Made by a program: the position numbers and the translations under genes. Below, piece by piece: positions 27,075-36,451 of a stretch of DNA of 46,363 bases. Below the pieces are notes generated by a model. That model was not told the origin of the DNA. It ran no database searches and saw only the letters and a list, made by a program, of their open reading frames with translations. Source of the stretch: Bacteroidota bacterium (GTDB lineage: Bacteria; Bacteroidota; Bacteroidia; Chitinophagales; Saprospiraceae); assembly GCA_029567325.1 (NCBI GenBank), contig JAKQLF010000281.1, forward strand, positions 1 through 46,363, read 5' to 3'. Numbering within the stretch: position 1 is the first letter of the stretch; each line of letters opens with the position of its first letter.

Positions 27075-27530
27075 TTAAATTAAAGACATTTTCATACCCT
27101 CATGACTGGCATGAAAACCCAAACGTTTATAAAAGGTCTTGGTGCCTGGTCTCGTTTTATTAGTCGTGAGTTGTATGGTGTGCGCTCCTTTAGATCTTGC
27201 GCAATCAATTGCCCACCCTATTAGGTGTTTTCCAAAACCTCGCCCATGTAAATCTTTTCGAACGATGACATTTTCAACCAAAGCTTTTACTCCGCCAATA
27301 TTGGTCAAGTACTGCAGAAAAGTCAACTGTAAGGATGCTAATACCTCATCATTTTCGTCAACCAAAACGACCAATTCATGATTTGGGTCTGATTTGATGA
27401 TTTCAAATGCTCTAAGATATGCTTCAGGTAGAGGATTTTGGTACGCTTCCCGATGTTTCCCTATCATATCTTCTGCCCACATTTTTATGATTTGATGTAA
27501 GTCTTTTTCTTCTACCTCTCTGATTTGCAT
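27075..27530 (-). CDS. GNAT-family N-acetyltransferase
   Basis: 151 residues with the GNAT fold signature: IREVEEKDLHQI at the N-terminus, the acetyl-CoA pyrophosphate loop VRKDLHGRGFGKHLI (motif A, R-G-x-G-x-G/H pattern) at about 90-105, and the closing TKTFYKRLGFHAS (motif B). It transfers an acetyl group from acetyl-CoA to an unknown acceptor. Stands alone. Confidence 0.88.
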   Translation of the reverse strand: MQIREVEEKDLHQIIKMWAEDMIGKHREAYQNPLPEAYLRAFEIIKSDPNHELVVLVDENDEVLASLQLTFLQYLTNIGGVKALVENVIVRKDLHGRGFGKHLIGWAIDCARSKGAHTIQLTTNKTRPGTKTFYKRLGFHASHEGMKMSLI

Positions 27531-27888
27531 GGTCTGGATTTTGATTAAAAAAAAGTAATTAATTAGGTGGAGTCAATTTCATCCAAAAAATGTCAATTTT
27601 CCGTGACTCTCCGGGTTACAAAAAAACTCCCGTAAAATTATTGACAACTATGGGAAATAATCCAAAAGTTTGAAAAAATTGCATTTAATTATACGCAATC
27701 AATTTTGCAAAGCATCTAAAAAGAATCATGGATGCAAACTTTAATGTCAAAAAACTACCCTTTTGGGTATTTTACTAAACTAATATTCATTTTCTATCCA
27801 TTCGCTATGAAAATCATCAAACAAGATCATCATAAATTATTAAAAACATGATTACATTTATAAAGACAATACTTAAAATTCCAATTAA
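27531..27888. other. Intergenic region, no recognised feature
   Basis: 358 bp between the divergent acetyltransferase and EGF-like lipoprotein genes. It is strongly AT-rich and must hold both promoters, but I could not place a consensus pair with confidence and saw no repeat or hairpin of note. Confidence 0.35.
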
Positions 27889-28473
27889 ATGAAAAAATAT
27901 AAATTTACCATTCTCATTTTTATCGCTACTTTATTATGTTTTTCCTGCGCAGAAAAAGATCCTTGCGAAGGTATAATTTGTCAAAATGGAGGTAGCTGTT
28001 TTGAAGGCAAATGTCAATGTCTCAATGGTTTTGAAGGCAATAACTGTGAAACTGAAAAATTACCAACTGCTGTAAATGTGTCTACCCTCAAAATCACTAA
28101 ATTCCCAAGCAAAAAGCAAAATGGTGCCAATTGGGACGATGATGGTACTAATCCAGATCTTTTTCCAGGTTTGGTAACCTTGAAAGCAGATAATACCGCA
28201 GACAAATTTTTATGGTTGAGCGATTTAACTAAATTAAATGCGACTTTAAATCAAGAACATAATTTCCCCTTACTTTTACCAAAGCTGATTATGAATAATT
28301 ATGAGTCTAAGTTGGCTTTCTTTTTATACGAGGAAGATGGATCATCTTCTAGAGAATCAATGGGCGGTATATCCTTTTTATTGAAAGACGTCGTAAAAGG
28401 AAAACCATCCATTATCAAACTAGATTGCCCTACTTGTACGGTAGCTTTAGAATTATCGGTGACCTATGAATAA
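27889..28473 (+). CDS. Lipoprotein with one EGF-like domain
   Basis: 194 residues. The lipoprotein signal peptide ends in CFSC, with the acylated Cys at 20. A compact EGF-like domain follows at about 26-53, with six cysteines (26, 31, 37, 42, 44, 53) in the order C-x4-C-x5-C-x4-C-x-C-x8-C and the usual NGGSC and GFEGNNC turns. The rest (about 60-194) is a beta-rich domain with a single CPTC pair near the end, and I do not recognise it. It probably sits on the outer membrane as a binding lipoprotein (inference). The next gene is 37 bp downstream on the same strand. Confidence 0.78.
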   Translation: MKKYKFTILIFIATLLCFSCAEKDPCEGIICQNGGSCFEGKCQCLNGFEGNNCETEKLPTAVNVSTLKITKFPSKKQNGANWDDDGTNPDLFPGLVTLKADNTADKFLWLSDLTKLNATLNQEHNFPLLLPKLIMNNYESKLAFFLYEEDGSSSRESMGGISFLLKDVVKGKPSIIKLDCPTCTVALELSVTYE

Positions 28474-28510
28474 GCAAAACTGATTATTTAGTTGGGCTAA
28501 AATTGAAAAT

Positions 28511-29107
28511 ATGCTATATTTGATTGACTTATCATCAATGAAAAATATGGGAAAAACACTGACATATCAAACATCAGCTTTCAATTCTTGTCACATGATT
28601 TTCAAGGATTCCATCAATGTTGGGAAATTATTTAAACTTGAATGGATTGGCTCACCAGTTGAAGCAACTATTAATGATTCCAAATATAAATTCTTTGTGA
28701 AAGGTTTTTTCAATCCCACTATTTCTATTTTAGATAAAGATAAAAATCATAATATTGGCGAGGTCAAAGTCAGGTCATTTTTCAAATTTAATCCAACTGC
28801 AAACATGATCTTAGCCGATAAAAAACAATACTTTTGGAAAATACAAGGGTATTTTAGATATATGTGGGAATGGCGAAACCAAGGTGGCTCAGTTATAATG
28901 AAAAGTAGCAATAAAGAATCTCATCTGTTTGATAATGAAGGTACTATACAATTATTCGAGGCTATAACTCATGAAGACTTAATGGTAGCTTTAGGCATCC
29001 AATTGCAACAAATCACTCAAAGGAAAAATGCATTCACACAGATTATCGGCTTAATTGGTTTGATCTTTTTTCTATTGAATCAACTATCCCACTTATACCT
29101 AAACTAA
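28511..29107 (+). CDS. Hypothetical protein with a C-terminal membrane anchor
   Basis: 198 residues from the first ATG; a second ATG at 28538 is also possible. The body has regular short strands (FKLEWIGSPVEATIND, KYKFFVKGFF, ISILDKDKNHNIGEVKV, QYFWKIQGYF), a pattern loosely like tubby/LURP-one or scramblase-type beta barrels, but that is weak inference. The end (IIGLIGLIFFLLNQLSHLYL) is a membrane helix, so the protein may be tail-anchored. It is probably co-transcribed with the preceding lipoprotein gene. Confidence 0.6.
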   Translation: MLYLIDLSSMKNMGKTLTYQTSAFNSCHMIFKDSINVGKLFKLEWIGSPVEATINDSKYKFFVKGFFNPTISILDKDKNHNIGEVKVRSFFKFNPTANMILADKKQYFWKIQGYFRYMWEWRNQGGSVIMKSSNKESHLFDNEGTIQLFEAITHEDLMVALGIQLQQITQRKNAFTQIIGLIGLIFFLLNQLSHLYLN

Positions 29108-29176
29108 GGGTTGACTGGTGCATTTCTTGGTTTCACAAATTGGTCGTTTTGATTTTCTCAAGATTACTGGCATATT

Positions 29177-29198
29177 GGCCAAAATCCCAATTTTGACC
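29177..29198. repeat. AT-rich inverted repeat in the gap before the Hcp-like gene
   Basis: GGCCAAAAT (29177-29185) pairs with the ATTTTGACC stretch ending at 29198, with one mismatch and a 4-nt loop. A related stretch, GGCAATTTTGGTCAAAA, follows about 50 bp later. It may terminate the upstream transcript. Nothing else was recognised in the 267-bp gap. Confidence 0.3.
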
Positions 29199-29374
29199 TC
29201 CTGAATAAATCAAATTCCTTCACTTTATAAATGGCAATTTTGGTCAAAAACTGCTGCCATTATGCAGCTAAAAGTGATTTTAAAAAATTTAATAAAAAAA
29301 AAGTCCATTCAAAACATTATCTCTCGCCACTTTAAATCACTAACTTATTTTATCATTCAATTAAAGCAAAAGTT

Positions 29375-30085
29375 ATGAGATTTCTAGTTGTACTTCTTTC
29401 ACTTATATCTATATCAGTTTTTGGTCAAAATGTAGGAATTGGTCTTGATAGCCTTCCAACTGAAAAACTTGAAGTAAACGGCATCATTTTTTCAAGGCAA
29501 GGGGGTGTAAAGTTTCCAGATGGCACCATTCAAACTACAGCATATAATCCGGGAGGCGCCATGATGATGGAATCTGGACTTTCTGGCCTTGTAATGGAGT
29601 TTGCACAAGAACCAAATATCAATGTGTCTGGACCAGCAATGGCAAGTATGATTACCAATGGTCTTAATTTAAGCAGTGTCCAAGAAGGTGTTGGAATTGG
29701 TGTATCAACACAAGGCGGCACCCTAAGTTCTTCCGCTCCTAGTTTATCTGAGATAACTGTAACTCGTGCCTCAGATTACAATTCAGCAGCAATCAGGAAT
29801 TTAGTCCAAAAAGCTGTCACAGTACCTTACATAGAAGTATTTTATCTCCGAATGCTACCAAACGGAACTCATGTAATCAACCATATTTCTCGATTTGAGA
29901 ACTGTTTACTTTCAGGGTACAGCATTTCGTCTGGTGGTGATACTCCTTCCGAAAGCATATCATTTGCTTTTCTGAAAGCCTGCCATAGATCTTATAAAAG
30001 GGATGCGGCTGGTACCCAATTGAGTTTTATTGATACATGTTATGACATTTCCAATCCTAGTAGCAACTGCACCTGTACTTTTTAA
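29375..30085 (+). CDS. Secreted protein with tail-fibre-like motif and Hcp-like (T6SS tube) domain
   Basis: 236 residues with a Sec signal peptide (MRFLVVLLSLISISVFGQ). Residues about 19-55 carry the fibre-like motif NVGIGLDSLPTEKLEVNG and VKFPDGTIQTTA that occurs in many Bacteroidota surface proteins and phage tail fibres. Residues about 85-215 fit the Hcp family in order: a GVGIGVSTQGG stretch, LSEITVTRASDYNSAAI, strands VPYIEVFYLRM, ENCLLSGYSISSGGD, and the signature P-S-E-S-I-S-F-A-F. Hcp normally forms the hexameric tube of type VI secretion and has no signal peptide. No T6SS gene is visible nearby. The end has several cysteines (CTCTF). The role is unknown; a secreted ring-forming protein is inference. 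Confidence 0.65.
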   Translation: MRFLVVLLSLISISVFGQNVGIGLDSLPTEKLEVNGIIFSRQGGVKFPDGTIQTTAYNPGGAMMMESGLSGLVMEFAQEPNINVSGPAMASMITNGLNLSSVQEGVGIGVSTQGGTLSSSAPSLSEITVTRASDYNSAAIRNLVQKAVTVPYIEVFYLRMLPNGTHVINHISRFENCLLSGYSISSGGDTPSESISFAFLKACHRSYKRDAAGTQLSFIDTCYDISNPSSNCTCTF

Positions 30086-30118
30086 CTTTGATTGATTGGT
30101 TAAGCATTAATCATCTTG

Positions 30119-30877
30119 CTATATCTTTTGATGGCTTATTTCTTGATTGTAAAACATGACCATTGTCAAAGTCACCGCTGCTAATGCAGGTCCGACCATT
30201 GCACCAAGAAGAGGTACCATCAAAATAAGGTTGAGCACGAAACCCAATGCAAGCAACATACCAGTATACTTTTTGCCCTCCACAAAACTCTCCTTGATGG
30301 TCATGTGTTTGGACTCGTTATAACTATCCAACATCAACATACCCAAATAATAAGATTGAGTGATAAAAATGACAACAGGCTCTAGATAATCTATAAAACC
30401 AAAAATGCCAAAAAATATCTTAATGATCAAGGTAGCTATCATTTCCAAAATGAAACATCGGATGGTTACTTTGATCATTCTTACTTGAGCAGAAAAGAAC
30501 TTATTGAAAGTGAGTGTTGTACTGACACCAGTAAGGATTTCATTTGTCCTTCTTACCATGTGGAAAACCACCACTTCTAAGAGGATCATTATAAAATATT
30601 TGAGGGATCCATGAAATATAAAAGATGACCCTTCTTCATAAATCGTCGACGCCGCTGTTTTTACATTGGCCAAAGCAGATGCCGTTTCAGGATTCCATAA
30701 TTCGTTCCAACCATGAGCCATGATATTAAAAAACTTAAATCCTACGACCATGGCCAAAACCAATAAGATTAACAAAACCCAGCGATATTGCCAGAAGCCA
30801 TGCCATAATTTATTTTCTTTAATAAAATCGGCAGCTTTAAAATAGGTAAAGAAGGTGTTGATAAATTGAGATACCAT
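30119..30877 (-). CDS. EI24/CysZ-like integral membrane protein
   Basis: 252 residues with about five hydrophobic segments, at roughly 30-52, 90-108, 130-175, 205-225 and 228-243. The C-terminal MVPLLGAMVGPALAAVTLTMVMFY and the internal SYYLGMLMLDSY segment match the EI24 family, which includes the bacterial sulfate permease CysZ. The N-terminal FFTYFKAADFI is also typical. Transport of sulfate is possible but cannot be claimed without the conserved residues being aligned. Stands alone, just downstream of the GH13 gene. Confidence 0.72.
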   Translation of the reverse strand: MVSQFINTFFTYFKAADFIKENKLWHGFWQYRWVLLILLVLAMVVGFKFFNIMAHGWNELWNPETASALANVKTAASTIYEEGSSFIFHGSLKYFIMILLEVVVFHMVRRTNEILTGVSTTLTFNKFFSAQVRMIKVTIRCFILEMIATLIIKIFFGIFGFIDYLEPVVIFITQSYYLGMLMLDSYNESKHMTIKESFVEGKKYTGMLLALGFVLNLILMVPLLGAMVGPALAAVTLTMVMFYNQEISHQKI

Positions 30878-30965
30878 ACAAGCAATTTTTTATAAAGATA
30901 TGGTCAAAGCAATCTGCTCTGATGAATTGATCGACGAGCAAACTGATTATTTCTACAAATATGGG

Positions 30966-32714
30966 CTATTTTAATGAAAAAATAATGGCTTGATATGGTG
31001 ACAATACAATGGAATCATTATTATATGATAGCTCATTGGTATTGTTGATCAAGACTTTATCAGCTCTCTTTAGTTCAGGAAATGATAGGTTGACTTGTTC
31101 TTTTGAAAAATTAAGCATTACCAATGTCGATTGATTTGGAAGTGACCTGGTATAAACATATGCCTTTGGATGATCTGGTAATATGGATTCATAATTACCA
31201 TAAACCAAAGCTTCTGTTGACTTCCGCAGTTGTGTCATTGCTCTGAAATGGTTGAGAATGGACGTCGAATCTTTGTCTTGTTCTGCTACATTGATGTAAC
31301 TGTGATTTGGATTGATCTTCAGCCAAGGTGTGCCTGTCGTGAAGTCTGCATTTTTATTGCTGGTCCATTGCATAGGTGTACGTCCATTATCTCTGGAGCC
31401 AAATTTCAAAACCTCCAGATATTTTTGCAAATCACCTCCATTATTCATCACTTTTTTGTAGCCATTGATTGCGGAGATATCATTATATTCTTCAATTGTA
31501 TTGAATCTGATATTGGTCATTCCCAACTCATCACCATAATAAGTGTAAGGCGTGCCTCGCATACTTAATAGAAAGGTGTTGAGCATTTTTGTTGATAAAG
31601 CTCTGTATTCCTCTCTATCATTGCCATACCTGGACACCAATCTTGCTTGATCATGATTAGATAGAAAAATAGATATCCAACCTTTACTTTCAAATTCCTT
31701 ATCCCATTTTGAAAATACACTTTTGAGATGCACCAAATCATATCCATGTGGTTTTGCGATGTCAACGGCATCAAATGCATAAGCCATATTAAGCTCTTTT
31801 CGTTCTTCATCCACCAGAAGATGGGCATCTTCAAAATTTCTTCCTGCACCTTCAGCAACAGAAAGCACGTCATATTTACTCAAAACTTGGTCGTACATTT
31901 CTTTCAAATAGGTGTGAATGCCCGGTTGCATTGCATAATATTTGATGAAATTGGTGTCGAGATCTGCAGGCAATTCTGGAAAAGTAGTATCCTTTGCAGC
32001 GAATTGGAATGCATCCAACCTGAATCCATCCACACCTTTCTCAGCCCAAAACTTCATGATGTCGTACACTTCTTGCCTCAATTTTGGGTTTTCCCAGTTG
32101 AGATCTGGTTGCTTGTCGGCAAAATAATGCAAATAATAGGCATTGGTCAATGTGTCGTACTTCCAGGCCTCTCCAGTCGCATCAAATAAGCTATAACGAT
32201 GGGCTGGTTTTCCCTTCTCAGCAGGCCACCAATGATAATAATCTCTATATGGATTATCTCTTGAACTCCTAGATTGTTTAAACCATTCATGTTCATCGCT
32301 GCTGTGGTTGACCACCACGTCCATGATGAGTTTGATACCTGCTTCATGCAATTTTACCAAAAGGCTGTCGAACGTTTGTAAGTCTCCAAAGTCCTGGTGG
32401 ATGTTGCGATAATCACTTACATCATAACCATTATCTGCATTGGGAGAACTATAAATAGGATTGAGCCAAATAGCAGTTATACCAAGGCTTTTTAAATAAT
32501 CGATTTGGTCTATAATGCCACGGAGATCACCAATGCCGTCGCCATTGCTATCTTTGAAACTTCGAGGATAAATTTGGTATACAATGGCTTCTTTCCACCA
32601 TTTTTTATTTTGGCCCGATGTCATATGGTCTTCAATTTTCTCTTCTTTACATGCTGCAAACATTGCTACAATTGCAAACAAAAGGACTAAGTAATTCCAG
32701 TTCTTCTTTTTCAT
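30966..32714 (-). CDS. GH13 alpha-glucosidase-type lipoprotein
   Basis: 582 residues. The lipoprotein signal ends in MFAAC, with the acylated Cys at 22, followed by KEEK, an acidic stretch that may favour surface export in Bacteroidota (inference). The body is a full GH13 (alpha-amylase family) enzyme of the oligo-1,6-glucosidase/alpha-glucosidase type: AIVYQIYPRSFKDSNGDG, IMDVVVNHSSDEHEW, nucleophile in GFRLDAF near 234, acid/base Glu in SVAEGAG near 287, and the transition-state Asp in FLSNHDQ near 353. It hydrolyses alpha-linked gluco-oligosaccharides outside the cytoplasm. It lies 11 bp after a DUF3052-like gene on the same strand and is probably co-transcribed. Confidence 0.92.
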   Translation of the reverse strand: MKKKNWNYLVLLFAIVAMFAACKEEKIEDHMTSGQNKKWWKEAIVYQIYPRSFKDSNGDGIGDLRGIIDQIDYLKSLGITAIWLNPIYSSPNADNGYDVSDYRNIHQDFGDLQTFDSLLVKLHEAGIKLIMDVVVNHSSDEHEWFKQSRSSRDNPYRDYYHWWPAEKGKPAHRYSLFDATGEAWKYDTLTNAYYLHYFADKQPDLNWENPKLRQEVYDIMKFWAEKGVDGFRLDAFQFAAKDTTFPELPADLDTNFIKYYAMQPGIHTYLKEMYDQVLSKYDVLSVAEGAGRNFEDAHLLVDEERKELNMAYAFDAVDIAKPHGYDLVHLKSVFSKWDKEFESKGWISIFLSNHDQARLVSRYGNDREEYRALSTKMLNTFLLSMRGTPYTYYGDELGMTNIRFNTIEEYNDISAINGYKKVMNNGGDLQKYLEVLKFGSRDNGRTPMQWTSNKNADFTTGTPWLKINPNHSYINVAEQDKDSTSILNHFRAMTQLRKSTEALVYGNYESILPDHPKAYVYTRSLPNQSTLVMLNFSKEQVNLSFPELKRADKVLINNTNELSYNNDSIVLSPYQAIIFSLK

Positions 32715-32725
32715 TTTACGAAAAC

Positions 32726-33193
32726 TTATATACCTTTCTGGGTTGTCCGTTTTTTCGCTTCATCCGTCACGGCGAAACTTTCCCTTCTGGTGATGTTTTT
32801 AATATAGGATACTTTTCTAAACCTCAGTGCACTCCAATCTTCGTCAATGGCAACCTGTCTTACCGGTTCTAATTCATGTTCAGCCATAAATTCCCAACCC
32901 ATATCGCGGTTGATTTCACTTTTATACTTCTTGGATGATTGTTTAGGATAGCAAATCCAAATGATGGCATCACCTTGAAGTTTGCTTATATTTTTGCTTA
33001 AAAAGTCTTTGATTTCATCAATTCTGACTGCAAAACAAAGCACAAAATCTATAGAACCAGCCTCATCAGCACCCTCAAGAACGGTAGTGACTTTGCTCAT
33101 TTCACGCATTTCAACCTTGAAAGATTCTGGTGAGTTTTGCAGTACAATCGAGGAATGATCTTTAAAATTGAGTTTTTGGAATAAAGGTGTCAA
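32726..33193 (-). CDS. DUF3052-like conserved protein
   Basis: 155 residues, no signal peptide or membrane helix. It has alternating strands and helices ending in the segments DAIIWICYPKQSSKKY, then RDMGWEFMAEHELEPVRQVAIDEDWSALRFR. These resemble conserved DUF3052/YdeI-associated proteins of Bacteroidota and Actinobacteria whose function is unknown. The next gene on the strand, 11 bp away, is the GH13 lipoprotein. Confidence 0.6.
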   Translation of the reverse strand: MTPLFQKLNFKDHSSIVLQNSPESFKVEMREMSKVTTVLEGADEAGSIDFVLCFAVRIDEIKDFLSKNISKLQGDAIIWICYPKQSSKKYKSEINRDMGWEFMAEHELEPVRQVAIDEDWSALRFRKVSYIKNITRRESFAVTDEAKKRTTQKGI

Positions 33194-33360
33194 GGCAATT
33201 TGAATTTTATTGACATCAAAAATAAAAATTGGAAGGAATAAATATTAACAATTTCAATTATTGTTGCAACCGACCAATTTAGAGTGGTTCATAAGTACCC
33301 CTATAGACGAGAGATGATAGAAGAGAGATGATAGTTCAAAGGAATAGTTTGGAGTAAAAT

Positions 33361-33400
33361 AAAAGAGGAACAACTAAGTAATCTCAGATGCTCCTCTTTT
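33361..33400 (-). terminator. Terminator downstream of kdgK
   Basis: AAAAGAGGA (33361-33369) pairs with TCCTCTTTT (33392-33400), a 9-bp stem with a 22-nt loop. On the minus strand it is followed by ATTTTAC. It lies 57 bp after the kdgK stop. A nearby 12-bp direct repeat GAGAGATGATAG (33309 and 33323) is of unknown meaning. Confidence 0.55.
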
Positions 33401-33456
33401 TTAAAATTGCAGAAGTAATTTCTTGCTGCAAAAATTTACTTCAATCTTTTTTAGTA

Positions 33457-34482
33457 TTAGCGTTGTACCCTGCCACTGCCATCACCTTTCATCAATTCCT
33501 TCACTTCAGTAAGTGTTGCATGATTGAGGTCACCTGGAATTGTGTGTTTTAATGCGCTGGCAGCGACACCAAATTCAGCTGCTTCCGCCATCGGCATGCC
33601 CGTCACTAAACCGTATATAAGTCCACTGGCAAAAGAATCTCCACTTCCAACCCTGTCAACGATTCTTACGTTGTATTCTTTAGTGTGATAGAATTCCGTT
33701 CCATCATAAACCAAAGCACTCCAACCATTATCGCTGGCACTGTGGCTTTCTCTTAATGAAGAAGCAATAAATTTAAAACCAAAATGCGCTTTCATTTGTC
33801 TGAATACGTCTTTGAATCCATCCAAATTGAGTTCGCCTTTAGTTACATCAGTTCCACTGGCTTTAAACCCAAGTGAAGTATCCGCGTCTTCTTCATTTCC
33901 AATACAGACGTCCACGTATTGGCACAATCTTGTCATCACCTCTCTGGCCTTTTCTTTCGACCATAGTTTCTTTCGATAATTGAGATCAATACTGGTTGTA
34001 ATACCTTTTGCTTTAGCTGCCTTGAGTGCAGCTTCTGTCAAGGCAGCAGCCTTATCACTTAGCGCTGGAGTAATGCCAGTTGTATGAAACCAATCGGCAC
34101 CTTCAAAAATTTTATCAAAATCAAATTCACTGATATCCGCATCTGCAATAGACGCTCCTGCTCTATCATATACAACTTGTGATGCACGCATCGAAGCACC
34201 TGTCTCTAAGAAATAAATACCCAATCTATCTCCTCCTCTCACCATGTATTGCGTATCAACACCATATCTTCTGAGGTGATTTACAGCAGAATCTCCAATA
34301 GGATTTTTGGGAACTTTACTTACAAAAGTGCCATTCAATCCATAATTACACAAGGATGCAGCGACGTTGGCCTCTCCCCCACCATAGGTAACTTCAAAAC
34401 TGTCTGATTGTACAAATCGCTTGTGATTACTTGTTGACAATCTCAACATAATTTCGCCCAGGGTTACAACTTTCTTTGTCAT
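33457..34482 (-). CDS. kdgK: 2-keto-3-deoxygluconate kinase (PfkB family)
   Basis: 341 residues with the PfkB/ribokinase layout: TLGEIMLRLS, substrate-site GGGEANVAASL near 33-43, SIDLNYRKKLWS, and the catalytic anion-hole loop VDRVGSGDSFASGLI with the base Asp near 281. The closest fit is KDG kinase, which phosphorylates 2-keto-3-deoxygluconate to KDPG in hexuronate and Entner-Doudoroff metabolism. The gene follows uxaC by 56 bp on the same strand, which strongly supports this substrate. A KDPG aldolase is not in the window. Confidence 0.85.
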   Translation of the reverse strand: MTKKVVTLGEIMLRLSTSNHKRFVQSDSFEVTYGGGEANVAASLCNYGLNGTFVSKVPKNPIGDSAVNHLRRYGVDTQYMVRGGDRLGIYFLETGASMRASQVVYDRAGASIADADISEFDFDKIFEGADWFHTTGITPALSDKAAALTEAALKAAKAKGITTSIDLNYRKKLWSKEKAREVMTRLCQYVDVCIGNEEDADTSLGFKASGTDVTKGELNLDGFKDVFRQMKAHFGFKFIASSLRESHSASDNGWSALVYDGTEFYHTKEYNVRIVDRVGSGDSFASGLIYGLVTGMPMAEAAEFGVAASALKHTIPGDLNHATLTEVKELMKGDGSGRVQR

Positions 34483-34538
34483 TATATGCTAATTAAATTA
34501 AATAATTCGAGTTAATTGGATTTTGATAAAATCTGGTT

Positions 34539-35942
34539 TTATACTTGTAAATAAGCCTTAACATTGTAATAGCAAATGTCGCTCACAATTTTTCCCGTCC
34601 ACGCAAGATCATTTGGCAATTCGCCTTTTTCAATTTCATTGCCAAAAATATTGCATAAAATTCTTCTAAAATACTCATGTCTTGGAAAAGATAAAAAGCT
34701 TCTGGAATCCGTGAGCATGCCAATAAAACAGCTCAATAAACCCATGTTGGACAAAGCATTGATTTGTTTTTCCATGCCATCTTTTTGGTCCAAAAACCAC
34801 CATCCAGAGCCAAATTGCAATTTACCTTTTACGCTGCCGTCGTTGAAATTGCCAATCATGGTTGCCATTACTTCATTGTCCGCAGGATTTAAATTATAAA
34901 TCACCGTTTTGGTCAATTTATTTTCTTCGTCTAGTTTTGCCAAAAAGGTTGATAAATTGCGTGCTTGTGGCCAATCTCCAATTGAATCCCAGCCAGTATC
35001 AGGTCCTAGGGTGCGCATCATCCGCAAATTGTTATTCCGTTGTGCTCCCAGGTGGTATTGTTGCACCCAACCCAATCGGTGGTACATTTTGCCCAAATCG
35101 AGCAATATTGAAGACATATATTTGGATGCTTCTTCTGCTGAAAGCGTCTGCCCAGCTAAAGTTTTTTGAAAAATTCCTGCTATTTCTTGGGCGGTAAATG
35201 AATCTGCACATACATACTCCAAGCCATGGTCTGATACCTTACATCCTTTGCTTGCAAAAAAAGCCGCCCTTATGTCCAATGCTCGTAACAATTGATCATA
35301 ACTATTGATCTCTACGTCTGTCAGCTCGCCAAGTTTTGACAAGTAAACACCAAATTGCTCATGCTGAATGAATATAAATTTATCTGGCCTGAAGGCTGGT
35401 AACATTTTACCAAAAGATGGCTGTGCTTCACCTGCGGATGAATGGAACTCAAGACTATCCAATGGATCATCGGTTGTACAAACCAATTCTACATGCATCT
35501 GGTTTAATAAACCATTCACGCTGTATTCTTTAGTTTGTAATTTTTCATTGCAAGCACTGTAGATATTAGAAGCTGTTGCAGGCGAAAGCAAATCATGTAC
35601 ATCAAAATAACGTTTAAGTTCGAGGTGAGTCCAGTGATAAAGTGGATTTCTCAAGGTATAAGGAACTGTTTCTGCCCATTTTTCAAATTTCTCAAGGTCT
35701 GTTCTATCCCCTGTACAATAAGATTCATCTGCACCACTCGCTCTCATAGCCTTCCATTTATAATGATCGCCATACAACCAAGCTTGGGTAATGTTTTCAA
35801 ATTGATCATCCTCTCTCATTTTCTGGGGTGAGAGGTGGTTATGATAATCGATTATGGGTAAATCTTTTGCGTATTCAAAGTATAATCGCTCTGCAGCTTC
35901 AGAATGCAGTAAAAAATTATCGTCTAAAAAACTCCTCTTCAT
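34539..35942 (-). CDS. uxaC: Glucuronate (hexuronate) isomerase
   Basis: 467 residues, the family length. Diagnostic segments are LPIIDYHNHLSP (metal-binding H-x-H), EDDQFENITQAWLYGDHYKWKAMRASG, HWTHLELKRYF, ELVCTTDDPLDSLEFH, YHLGAQRNNN, and the C-terminal LTDSRSFLSFPRHEYFRRILC. It isomerises D-glucuronate to D-fructuronate and D-galacturonate to D-tagaturonate. It probably forms an operon with kdgK. The reductase and dehydratase of the pathway (UxuB/UxuA or UxaB/UxaA) are not in the window. Confidence 0.95.
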   Translation of the reverse strand: MKRSFLDDNFLLHSEAAERLYFEYAKDLPIIDYHNHLSPQKMREDDQFENITQAWLYGDHYKWKAMRASGADESYCTGDRTDLEKFEKWAETVPYTLRNPLYHWTHLELKRYFDVHDLLSPATASNIYSACNEKLQTKEYSVNGLLNQMHVELVCTTDDPLDSLEFHSSAGEAQPSFGKMLPAFRPDKFIFIQHEQFGVYLSKLGELTDVEINSYDQLLRALDIRAAFFASKGCKVSDHGLEYVCADSFTAQEIAGIFQKTLAGQTLSAEEASKYMSSILLDLGKMYHRLGWVQQYHLGAQRNNNLRMMRTLGPDTGWDSIGDWPQARNLSTFLAKLDEENKLTKTVIYNLNPADNEVMATMIGNFNDGSVKGKLQFGSGWWFLDQKDGMEKQINALSNMGLLSCFIGMLTDSRSFLSFPRHEYFRRILCNIFGNEIEKGELPNDLAWTGKIVSDICYYNVKAYLQV

Positions 35943-36451
35943 ATACTTGTGGCTTTGTAATTTTTTATCAAGCTATCTTATAATTTCTATTTCCAATCTA
36001 TTCTGTTCAGAGCAAGGTTAATAGTCAACTTATGAAATGTTAAATTGGAATCGATTTCGTAATTGTCCATTTATGTCTGCGCAAAGTTAATGTTAGCTAC
36101 CTTACTACCGGATTTTTTTGCAAATTTCCTCAAGTTTGCTCTTTATAAACCACAAATTAAATAGAAATATTTTTTGATAACTGTATTTTCAACAATAAGT
36201 CTTAATCACGTTCAATTTTTATAGTGAACGCGCGGTTGGTCAAAGCACCAATTTTTATTGAAAAATGACTTTGAATGGAAGGTTTTTAAATTTCGATGAG
36301 CTGAAGTTTGCACGATTCATTAAGCTCCTTTTTTGTAAGTATGCTTTTAAAACCAGCTTGCTATTCAAACAAAAGGTATTGGCTGACAACTCTTTTCCAT
36401 GTCAAGCAAACTTAACAATCAATCCGTTGTGACTATCTAAAATGAGTTGAA
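35943..36451. other. Intergenic region upstream of uxaC
   Basis: About 510 bp between the VOC gene (3' end) and uxaC (5' end), both on the minus strand. It holds the candidate uxaC promoter element listed separately and a 6-bp inverted repeat, CGTTCA (36209-36214) / TGAACG (36225-36230), with a 10-nt spacer. No gene or larger repeat is recognised. Confidence 0.35.
36082..36089 (-). promoter_or_regulatory. Candidate -7 element for the uxaC-kdgK transcript
   Basis: The minus strand reads TAACTTTG followed by C, an exact match to the Bacteroidota -7 consensus TAnnTTTG(C). It would give a 5' leader of about 130 nt. No clear -33 TTTG was found at the usual spacing. Confidence 0.35.
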
